Shown here: positions 44,701 through 55,400 of the stretch, in pieces
Layout: each line of letters opens with the position of its first letter
Numbering within the stretch: the stretch's first letter is position 1
Source of the DNA: Mesodorylaimus sp. YZB2_4
Lineage: Eukaryota; Nematoda; Enoplea; Dorylaimida; Dorylaimidae
Direction: 5' to 3'
Length of the DNA stretch: 64,000 nt
Assembly: GCA_030248295.1 (NCBI GenBank)
Contig: JASANH010000720.1
Location: 186,001-250,000 of the forward strand
Made by a program: the position numbers and the translations under genes
The notes under the pieces: model-generated
Database searches by the model: none
What the model was told of the DNA's origin: nothing
Seen by the model: the letters and a program-made list of their open reading frames with translations, nothing else

Positions 44701-44816
44701 CGAACACAACCGTGGCCACGGCCAATGGCAGAACGAGCACGTCGCTTCTGCAACAAAGGTGTAACTCGTTCAATAGTAAACGGAGTAACGAGTCGCCCAC
44801 ACCTGTCCAGACGTAG
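41752..44816 (+). CDS. Ubiquitin domain-containing protein (UBTD1/UBTD2-like), 3 exons, 434 aa
   Basis: Exons 41752-41809, 41990-42226 and 43807-44816 close to 435 codons including TAG. The N-terminus MGCCLGR suits N-myristoylation plus palmitoylation. Exon 2 carries the UBTD N-terminal domain, which is highly conserved: [20 protein letters not shown], then [20 protein letters not shown]. Exon 3 continues [20 protein letters not shown] and then a ubiquitin-like domain at about 169-242 ([33 protein letters not shown]). Residues from about 243 to 434 form a Ser/Gly/Thr-rich low-complexity tail absent from the roughly 230-aa vertebrate proteins. UBTD proteins are thought to bind ubiquitin-conjugating enzymes and link to p53/MDM2 and YAP regulation. 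The start is chosen by the conserved MGC context. Confidence 0.93.
42227..43806. other. Long intron 2 of the UBTD-like gene, with SINE-A
   Basis: It contains a reverse-oriented SINE-A (42640-42810) and, near 43290-43450, a cluster of ATCGAT and GATCATGA palindromic motifs. No coding content. Confidence 0.6.
42640..42810 (-). repeat. SINE-A copy (tRNA-derived)
   Basis: In reverse complement: the tRNA-like head CGTGGCCTAGCGCGGTTG (box A-like), a box-B-like GGGTTCGACTCTCGC, then a body with CCCTCGAGTGCGC and GTATGACAAGACATAAC. Close to the copy at 54630-54815. Confidence 0.75.
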
Positions 44817-46079
44817 TTGCTGGTGGCGATGATTCGAATATGGAAATGTTGGGTAAGCAGAAAATATTGTCAAGGAGGGGTTTTGGGGTTGGGTTTCAGA
44901 TTTTTTAATGGTCATCTTATTTGGAATTGTAAATCGTGGTGGAAGGGAAATTCAGATTGCGCTTTGAATTTTTCCGCATTTAGCATGCATTTTGATCGGG
45001 CTCCCCTCTCACCTACCAGGGAGCTTGCCATTCCCCCCTAGTCAAATTTGCGGACCCATATTCTGCAGTAGCGCATACTAGGATGAAAAATTATGGAAAT
45101 CCGTTAGGCGGTTCTCAAAATGGTGTCGATGAAACCCACCCGAAAGTACTATACTGTATATAGACTGCGAGTGAAACGTTGAGGACCTTGTTGAGTAGGA
45201 AGAACTATCGTCTAGCACAGTTATCGTATCAGTTGTTGATGTTACAAACAGGGTGACCAGCCCCTGACAAAACTACAGAACTTTACGTTTCAAGTGAAGT
45301 CTGTATAGTTCGGGAGTGTTTGTTTGGCGCCATTTGAGCACCATTTGACGGATTTCGATGATTTTTGACCCCTGTGTCCGGGAGGTGGTACTAGAGAATC
45401 CAGGGTTCCCACCACCGTTTAAATCCTCTAAATCCTCTGAAACCTCCTCTGATTCCAATACCCTCCCCTAAATCCTCTAATCCTCCTTAAATTTGGCGGG
45501 TCCTCCTCTAAAATTTGGCTTCTCTCTTATGAGCATGATCTCTGTGACAAAAGTTCTGAGTTGACGCCAGAGACCAGAGAGAAATTAGTTGCAAAGGGAA
45601 ATATAAGAAATAAACAAGGAGCGTTACCGATAGGTCAGGAGAACTTTTTTGGAATTAGGGTCTGGATTTTTGCCTTTTTCTCGCATATGACTCTATTTTA
45701 CCTGCTGGTGGTGGACACTTTTCAGGCGTTCAGTTTTTTGAAATTTGTCTTTCCGATTTATCATTTAGTATATACAGTATAAGCGGAAATCAGGCGCATT
45801 CAGGCGATACAGGCCCAAACATAGGTACCTAAGCCATGTCAGCATTCCTCTCGCCCCTAGAATTGCTGTTGCTGTACCTATACATGCGATTGTAACACCT
45901 TCGGACAATACCTTCAATCGAGCATGCTTTCGCCTCATGATTAATGCAGGGTCTTGATGCCTAAACGTCGGCATCAGGATCGAGATCTCCTGTTAAGGAG
46001 CATGCGAAGAAACGACCTTGCCTGGAATCTCGCTTTGCCGGCTTGAAGGGATTATTAGGCAGGATATACTTTATAGTAG

Positions 46080-46310
46080 CCGCGGTGGCTCAGTTGGTAG
46101 GTTGGTTAGTGACCTCCCTTCTCGGCCAGTATCATCCTGGGACGCTGGTGCTGGCACAGAATGCGCCCTCGTGTGGCCGTGCTTCTAGTGGGGACGCACA
46201 GGGAAGCTGCCGTGAGAGGTGATCACCTTATGGCCTAGCTTATCATATCAGGACTGCTGGCCTAGGCAAAACGGGTTGGAAGCCAGTGGGGAACTGGGCC
46301 CTACCCACAA
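46080..46310 (+). repeat. SINE-B copy (tRNA-derived)
   Basis: The head GCCGCGGTGGCTCAGTTGGT contains a good polymerase III box A. The body has CGGCCAGTATCATCCTGGGA, CTAGTGGGGACGCACAGGGA and GGAAGCCAGTGGGGAACTGG. The body matches 60260-60440. Confidence 0.78.
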
Positions 46311-49234
46311 AAATTGAAAAGGATATACTTTGTGCGCCCTAGTAATAACTTTTCCATTGCGTTGATTTTGTGTGTGTCAGGATGGTATGCAGCCTGCAGC
46401 GGTAGAGCATTAAGACTTCATGCCAGAAAATGTACCTTTGTGACCGGTTTGGCAAAAAGTATGGTCAAAATCTCCTTTAAATCTAAAAGGATTCTGCTCT
46501 AAATTCTCTAAAACCTCCTTTGAATTCATCCTGTCAAGCTAGTGAGAACCCTGGAATCCTACTGAGGGATTTCGCTAAATTGTGATCGGTTCGGGATATA
46601 TCGATCAAAAACACTTTATAAAGTGTGATTCCCTCTGCCCTAGAATATGGGTCCACAAATTTGACCAGTGGGGGGTTTTAACTCTGCGTTGAGAACCGCG
46701 TGATGGGTTTCGATGTTTTTTGACCCTAGCATGCGTGAAACAGTACTTGATGATCCTACGAAGGGATTCTGCGAAATCTTTATCGGTCCTGGAGATATCC
46801 ATCAGAAGGTCATCTAAACTGTGGGCCCCTGCAATGTACCATGGGTTCCTAATTTGATCAGGCAATTGATTGGGAACTTTCGTGCAGAACATATGCTATG
46901 CCCCTCACTTGGGTGCTGGGGTTGGCTGGGTCTGCTTGTGATAGCTTAAGCCCCAGGGTAACAAACGAGGTTAACCCTTTTGTGAATCTTGTTTTCCCAG
47001 GGGTAACAAGTAAAGATTTACGGAGCAATTCATTGTACAGACGCTCTGCACTTACCGATATATGAACAGTTGTCTGTGCTGAGGGATCGTTTCTGTCAAG
47101 CTAGGAGATCTGTATAGGCAATAATTTTGTCATCCTGGGCATGGCCGTCATATGGTTGAACAAATCCTGATCATATTTTTCGAGGATGTGGTCCCTGGCG
47201 AATTTATCCCCGGGACATGTTTTATCATGCAGAATAACATTTCTTTTTTCTCATTTTGATCGACATTTGTTTGAAATTCTGAGATGAAAAGGCATAACTG
47301 TATATTAGAGCATTTTTTGTATTCAACTTTTTACTTGTATAGAGACAGTTAAGTACGTATGTGTTAGTGTGGCCTTCAGCAAACAGTCCTATTCAGTCGA
47401 GAGCACGCATAGAAGAAAAGAAGCGTTGGAGGAGGCAGTAAAAAAAGGACACGATCAGGCCTGAGCACTCGTTCAACGTGGAACACCTCCACTCCCCTCT
47501 CCGACCGAGCACACCAGTTATCATCGTAGAGCGGACTGCATATTAGAGCATCGTGGAATTTCCATTAAATGTTTGCTTTCAGGTTTCAAACGAGTGGAGG
47601 AATAAATTTTGGAAAATGACAGGAAAACGCGGGAGTTCAAATATGTGGGATGCCATTAAGCGGAATTTGGAATTTATTTGCATTTGATAATTCTGATAAT
47701 GCGTAATATATGAAATATGAGCATTGGAAATGTACATCTAATTTGTGGCCATGCCTTATTTGCTCAGAGTTGTGTGTGAGCACGTTTGTAAAGGGATGTG
47801 CAATTTGGGAGAGAGCGGGAGTGTCAATGAGTTTGCTTTAGTTGTGATTAGGATAGTTGTTTTGTGAGATTTATCGTAAATTGATCATTTTTCGAACATA
47901 TTCAGAGAGTTCACTTTTTCAACAGAGGATATTCCTTGACTTTAAAGTGCAAAATTGATTTTTTTATGGCTGCTGAATGTTTGTGAGCGAAAGTGCTTTG
48001 TCTTGAGGAGTTGAATTTTCAGTGAGGGTTCGATAGAGCCTGTCGAAAAATTATGGTATAATATAAGTGGCTGGTGAATAGAAATGGTTTGATCAGGTTT
48101 CATGTCATTTTGATTCTGATCGCTTTATTGGTTTTGCTGAGTGAAGATTTCGAGTGGAAATTAAAAGTGTGACGTTAGTGAGCTGAGGTGATTTTGCTGA
48201 TATTGTCAAGTAATGACTGCAGGAGTAGAAAAACAGCTGATTCAAATGGGGGGGGACAGTTACTGTCGCGAGATACAGTATAGAGATAGAGAGGCGACAA
48301 TGCTTCGAGTTTGGTGCTTTACAGTAATTAAGAGAAGCGAGATGAACAGACCGTTCAGGTCAACAGAGAAAACGCACACTTCGCATGAACGATGCCAAAT
48401 CAGAGATCACCTAGAGTTGTAAAGTGTTTCATTCTCGGGCATTGTGCAGTTGGCGAGGCGCCGCTTCCTCGTATCAATCGCGCATTTCGCGACAGTGACG
48501 AAGCTATATCATTGGCGGGAGGGGGCTTTGTGGGCGAAACATATACTGATGTTGAAAAACCAAGGCAAATCAGAACTGCAGACAGTGGGACACAGCTATC
48601 GTCAGAAGGAATGGCACTTGACAGCGTGGAAAGGACACTGAAGGAGTAAAGTGTAAAGTAGCAAGACGACATGAGCAGCTGGAGTGAATGACGGTTGTGT
48701 GAGGAAGTATGCAGATTTATCGGCAGAGGGCCGATTTGCATGAGGCCAGTTGATGTGCGTTTGGCCGCCCTGTTGGAGCCAGGGCAAGTTCTTGTTTTGT
48801 TTCTGGTGTTAGTATAGGTGAATGTTCGAGACCTGTTTTGGTGTACCTGAGTTAGGCTTTAATCATGTGTTTTCTATCGACGTGTCTTGTTTTCTGATTT
48901 GCGTATTCCTCAGGACTAGGTATACTGTATATAGACCAGCTCTAGTGCTGTCAGGCAGTTGCACATCGTGTGATCCTTGCGTTCCGACGTCTCGAATAAA
49001 CGCTACATAATTCGTTTGGATTTTGTCTTCCCATCACTTATGGCCAGATTTCCGAATCGCCGAACGCACCGATTTCAGCCATACTTCAACCGGGCGTTGG
49101 GTAAGCTGTGTTGAGATTTGATGTAGTGAGGTGCTAGGTATCAACCATTACTTCATTACAGTTGTCTTAAAGAGGCAGAGAGCGTGTGGCACGAAGATGC
49201 AAGGTCAGCATAGGCGATGCATCATCATGATGAC

Positions 49235-49345
49235 GCTCATGTTTATGTTGTACCACATCACCAAACGCACTCGAGGATGAGGGAAGGGACCTGCCACACA
49301 AATAATTTACCCGGCCGCGAGTCGAATACTCCGTTACGAGCACAG
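49235..49345 (-). repeat. SINE-A fragment
   Basis: In reverse complement: ATTCGACTCGCGGCCGGGTA (box B), then CCTCATCCTCGAGTGCG and TTTGGTGATGTGGTACAAC. Confidence 0.65.
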
Positions 49346-50735
49346 CTATGCAAGACCATGTCTCAGCAGTCCTATATCTGGCCAACAGCCCAGCCTGAAC
49401 TCTTCCAGTTAAAGCCGAAGAGAAACAGCAACCGCAGAGATCCCTCGAGGGTATACCCTCGAAGTCCCTGGCTGGCGCTCGGCCACCACAGCCCTACCGA
49501 ATAAGGCGGACAAAAATGATGGGTGCTGGAGTCGAATCGAGCGAGCGAAAGTGCTAATCTCACCTTCGAGCCCGTACTGTACTGCTGGCTCCCCCACTTG
49601 ACCAACCTCACGAGCCACACCCCAAGAATTTTAGGCGTCCTCAAGCGGCAAAAGTCACAGCACCAGCAACCATGACTGGGAGGCCGCAGCTCGATCCTGG
49701 CTGGGCCAAGCAGTGTAGTAAGCCCGCTCTCAGGGGGGGATCGGTCTTAGACAGCGATCTAGTAAGTCTGTCGCTGACCTCGCGCACTTCCTAGCCCCCT
49801 TCTCGCCCTCTGTCCTCCAGGGCGCTCGTTGGCACAGGATGGTGTGGAGCCGTCAGATGAACGTGTCGTAAGACTTGGTCTCCTCACTGACTTGTTTATA
49901 ATTGCATCATGACTGCTGCTGGGTATAACCCAAACGGTGCAGATCAATGGATGTGAATGTAGCATTGCACAATGCTTGCGCAATCGATGGACAAAGGTGG
50001 AAAAATCACAGTAATTTCCCCTAACCTCGACTATGTCATGTTTACCGCAATTGTGTAGCCCCCCATGAGAATCAATAAATCGATTGATGGACAGGACGAT
50101 CTATCGATCGACATGATTTGACCAGTTTTAGTCGTCTAGAAAAGTGGTGAACAAAGGATAAGCTTCGCAGCACCTTGCTCAATCCCCTGAGGCAGCTGTG
50201 GGAAAACAAACAAACAGCATATTTTCCATAAAATCAAGAATAAACGCCAGATTCTATCTCGTCGCATGTGGAGCCACGTTGCCGATCTTTGAATTTTTCT
50301 GATATTTTTTTACTTTATTTTTGTGCCAGTCAAGAATAGATGTTTCTGACTTAAGCATAAATTATTCTGGATATGCCACTGGTTATGCTGGTCACGCACA
50401 GTTGGCCTTGTTGGTTCAGTGGTTCAGGACATCGGAACTTAGACGGGTCCCTTGGTATTGTTGGCAGGTCATGCAGGAAGGTCCCGATTAGAGAGGAGCA
50501 ACAGTTTAGTCGACCACACCAAGTGCTAGCGACCAGCCGCATCCGTAATATTGTACATTGTGCGTTCAATACGCGTTACGGATGAGTGCATGTCGAGCCC
50601 GCCCTGCGAGTATATATGCCATGCTCACATAGTCCCTCTGGCTCTGCTCCTGGGCAACTAATCGGGCGACAGGCGTGCTCTGGTCTGAGTTAGCATTTAT
50701 CTACACAGCACTAGCTGGCTTGCTTGGACATCAGC

Positions 50736-52337
50736 ATGGTTCGTCGTTGGAGGCTCTTCTGGAGAAGCCGAAAATACGATCGGCTATTCCGTATGTTTAC
50801 CGTCACTGCCATCTTGCTGCTGGGACCGCTGCTGATTCTGATCAAGGTAAGATCAGCTGACAAATGACACCTGCCCGAGTCAGTGCTCGTATGATGCTTT
50901 GGGTGTCAGTGAAGCATGAGATTAGGGATTTGGGTGACCCAGGGAAGGCTGGCCATAGCACTGTTATGTGTGATTAGTTGTGGGATAGAGATGAATTAAC
51001 TCATGCATCCCTATCTGCACTGTGATGTGTTCATCCCTGTCCTACATCACATCACTGTACGTGCACTCATCATGCACTGTGTGGGATGCATGCATGAGTC
51101 AACTCATCTCTACCCCACATCACAGTGCCATGGTCAGCCTACCCCAGGTCACTCAAGTCTCAAGTCTCATGATTCACTGACACCCAAAGCATCATACGGG
51201 CTCTGACTCGGGCAGACAGTACAAAATGTGGAGTAGTGGCCCCTGCAAGGCAAATCTCTCAGCCAGTCTGCTGGTCATTTTTTATTCTTGATACTGCAAT
51301 CATTTTGAACAGAATTTTTCCCAAAGAAGCAATCTTTCCGTTTGTAGGGATGATTCCTTACAGAAGAGAACACAGCTGAATCTCGCCAGTCTTTTACTGC
51401 ACACTAAAATATCATCCTACAGCTAATAGGCACAGAATAGCTGAAGAGAGTGGAATGTGGATAGGGAAAGAAATCTGTTTGGGTTAGAAGCAGAGAGTGC
51501 GCCAGAATGTACATGTGGGAAACTGGATTGTTTCAGGAAGAGCCGTGAGAAGGTTACTGTGTTGAAAGGTGATGTGATGATTTGATGAGAAGAAGGAAAG
51601 GTCATTATCGCGAGAGTAGCGACACCTTTTGCGAGGTGGTTGATTTGTGCTGAGGGCGTTTCGAATTTTCCATCGCGGCATCATGGATTGCCGATTGGGT
51701 CATCGCACGCAGGGAAAAAATAAGGTACCTACTCACCACTAGATCGAAATTAGCTGCTCAACATACAGTAGACTGAATCAGCAGATGTACATAGTGAGCA
51801 GGCAAACCAGAGGGCAGTGTTCAAAAAGTCAATTCGTGATATACTGTACATATATTTCGGACTGATTGTGAATTTCGTCCAGTATACTTTGAGCCAGTTT
51901 CATTGCAGTACTGGAGGAAGCGACCAGAGTACAGTACCGACTTACAGATAGAAGCAATAAGAAGACGCAGCGCGAGACAATCTGTCATGCCAGGCCTTTT
52001 TTAGTGGAACATCTGAACTAACTGAATCCAAAGCAAACGACTCTTACTCTTCCGAGACTAATTTGTTTCCCCAACAGAAAAATATGAAATAAAAATGAAC
52101 GAAATGGAGAATAAAAGAATGAGGCCATCTGGGCGCCCCGTTTGCTTTTTAAAAAATAGCATGTTGTTGAACAGATGGTCCCGAGGGTGTGGCGCGCCTG
52201 CTGTGTGCACCGGGACACATGCCTACCCATACATAGCCTACTGTAGCCAGCGCCCTAGCGGTTGGGAGTAATCGATACGCTCCCCTGGCTGGGACGTCAA
52301 CCTCTTCGGTTGATGTTTCTAGGGCGGAATACCCCCG

Positions 52338-52388
<51 letters not shown>

Positions 52389-52397
52389 CCCCCCCCG

Positions 52398-52458
<61 letters not shown>

Positions 52459-55400
52459 CCCCCCCCCCGGGGGGGGGGCCCCCCCCCCCCCCGGGGGGGG
52501 CGGCGCGCCCCCCCCCCACCGGCGGGGGAAGGAACCCCCCCCCCGCCCCCGGGGGGGGGGACCCCCCCCCCCCCCCCCCCGCCCCCCCCCCCCCCCCTCT
52601 CTACCTCTCCCCCGCGCGCGCCCCCCCCCCCCCCCCCCCCCCGCCCCCCTCCCCCTCGCCCCCCCCCCCCCCCCCCCCCCCCCCGCCCCTACCCATCGAG
52701 CTGCCACTATGTTCTCGATGGAGAAGAAGGGTCAAGATGGTAAAAGCTACAGCATGATGGAGCGGACGTGGTGGTGCAGGCGGTTCGGCATTAGTCTCTC
52801 CGCATTGCTTGGGAGCGAGTGGCTGGACTCGTCCCGGGTTCGATCCCCGGTGATGGAGGTCGGTTTGCGAACCATAAACCCTCGCTGACCTTGCACGCCA
52901 GACCGTGGGTGACTCACGTACAGTCGAGGTGCTCCGAGTGGAGAGACGCAGAGGGACTCTGTTGTGTGTGCCGGTTCCCGCGCAGCCCTGCTTAGGTTTG
53001 ACTGCTGGCGGGGTAGAGGCAAAACAGGCTTTGGCCCACGGGCTTCTTTTCCTGTCCTCTCCTTGTCATCACAAGCAAAAGTGACGCTAGACCTGCTCGC
53101 AACCCTGCATAGTCCCTCTCACCTACCTATAGCCTGGTTCAGGCCCTTTGAAACCAAACTAGGGCCTCCTGGCTCTGGGCCTCCTGTATACAGTGCAAGC
53201 ATGTCGATCCTGCATCCCAATGTGTGCATTTTTGTGATGTTCTTTGGGCCCCATTTTAGAGAAATCCGATGCAGAAATTTATATGGAAACTTTGCTGATC
53301 CAATCTCATGCCGATTTCTCTTATAAGCCAGTCAGCTGGACTAGAAACACTTTTCGCTTCCAGATAACTCAGTCAAACATTGGCGATAAGCTTCAAGAAG
53401 ACACCACATATTTGCCAGCTGACAGAAATATACCACATGGTTGTGCATGCATTGATAAGGAAACAAATCAAGAATACAATTTCTGCTACTATCTTTCACA
53501 GAGAGTGACCACAAGTGGATATCGATTCTCGTGCGGCTGGTTACCAATTATTAAACAATTTGGATTGTTAGATTCGAATATTAATGATTATTTTAGCTTT
53601 GATAAACAATTATTACCAGAATATCCGACTTTTGTAACAGCCGCTAATGATGCCTATTTCAAGCGTGCATTGATATTTATATCCACTGTGCAAAAATTCT
53701 TTCCTCCATCGGAACAGAAAATTGTATTCTATGATTTGGGTTTATCAAAGGCTAGCATCGATCGATTGCGAAAGTTATGCAATGTCGAGTATCGGCTGTT
53801 TCAATGGCATGCTTATCCGACGTGGGTTAGAAGACTAGATCAGTATCGCTGGAAACCCATATTAATTGCGGTAAGTCTTAGAACAAGGGTCCTCCTAGAT
53901 TAGGTATCTCAAATGGAAATTTAGCGGGTGAGAAATACGTGGTCTCTATTGATAATGCAGACACTCCCAAAAGGCGCATTTATAGCCGACAAATTTCCTA
54001 CTCCGTCGGAAATTCGGATATAGGTGCTCCTACCCAGTATGCGTATATGGCCATTACTGGGCATGAGTAGAAATTTTATCGACTATAAATGCGCCTAAAA
54101 GGAACATCAAAAGCAGTTTATTAACAGGTGAGGAATACTGACTATCGGGCATAGGCATGGCGTGTTTGTGACCAATCAGAACACGGCGAGACAGACAGAC
54201 AAAGTGCCTGTTCCAAAATTCAGAGATATATATATCCATAAAGGGCTGGCTAGGTTACAAAAAATGGATGGTATGAGTCTGGAGCATTAGCAATGCCATG
54301 TGATCAGCAACTAGTCATATATTGCAGGAAGCTCTAAAAGACTATGGCTCGATCTGGTATATGGACAGCAGCGTTCAACTGAAAAAGAGTAATTTATCGC
54401 ACGTGTATGCCCTATTGAATTGCCGGAATGACAAGTTTGCCAGGCCTTTTCACCCAGGGCACCAGAGCAATGCGACCATGATGGATGCTGAGTTTGTGGA
54501 GTCTGGGTTCGACACAGTTTTATGGGCCAAAGCTGTTGGCAAGTGTGACAAGTTCGGTTACATGTTGCACGGATACACTGGACATGGCATATTCAGCGCC
54601 ACCAGCTCAGGTACGCTTGCTGCTGAGGGGCGTGTCATGTCATGCCATACTTTATCCACAACCAATCATCATGCAGCGCACTCGAGGGCCAAGATATATT
54701 GGGGCTAACAGCGATTGACAATCATTTTTTCCCAGGCGGGGGTCGAGCCCTCCCCTGTAAGTGCGCGCTCAGCGTGAGAGTCAGACGCCTAACCAACTAG
54801 GCCACGACCAATTGTGATCCGCATTGGCATTATTGCTGCTCTCTTAGGCCTAATGGACAGCAAGCATGTCTCCTGTTGATATTTTCTGCAACAATGCTGT
54901 TCCGCGCTTCTGCTGCGCTATTCTATTGGACCCGTACACATATGTTTTTAGCACCGTATACCCTGATTGCACAGAAGCCTCAGCGAGCGTCAGGATTGCG
55001 TAGTACTGAAAATCATGTGTCCCTAACTTACGACCCCAGTCGGACCCATTGGAAATCCCCGTCACTTATAACCCACCGACGAACCTACCCCCCCGATAAA
55101 CCCCCCCCCCCCCCCCCCCCCCACCCCCCTAAAAAAATTTTTAAAAAATAAAAAAAAGATAAAATTAAATTTATAAATATCTCGCCCCCCTCTTTTATAA
55201 AAAATAATCATTTGAATTTTATTTAAGGTAATTTAAAATTCAGATTTATTTGTGTGTCGTAAAAGTCGGGTTTTTTGGGCCTCAGAATCAAAACCCGACC
55301 CGACCCGACGACCCCAGTCAAGGACCCATTGGAAATCCCGACCGACTTTTCGAGTCATCCCCAGTCGGACCTGGGTTATAACCCTATAAGCTATATATAT

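Larger units (their letters stand above)
44817..50735. other. Large intergenic region, no gene recognised
   Basis: Contents are an inverted sequence pair (about 45025-45060 and 46640-46680), a SINE-B copy (46080-46310), a SINE-A copy (49235-49345), a tRNA-like SINE fragment on the minus strand (about 49530-49620) and a SINE-B-like fragment (49775-49880). Frames of up to 113 codons near 48400-48741 lack any recognisable domain. Confidence 0.5.

Noticed and set aside
52760..52855. Functional tRNA gene with T-arm CCCGGGTTCGATCCCCGG
   Set aside because: The acceptor stem does not pair and the body continues as a SINE related to 46080 and 60240.
52297..52888. Long proline-rich and glycine-rich open frames
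   Set aside because: They are products of the poly-C/poly-G tract, with no other coding evidence.
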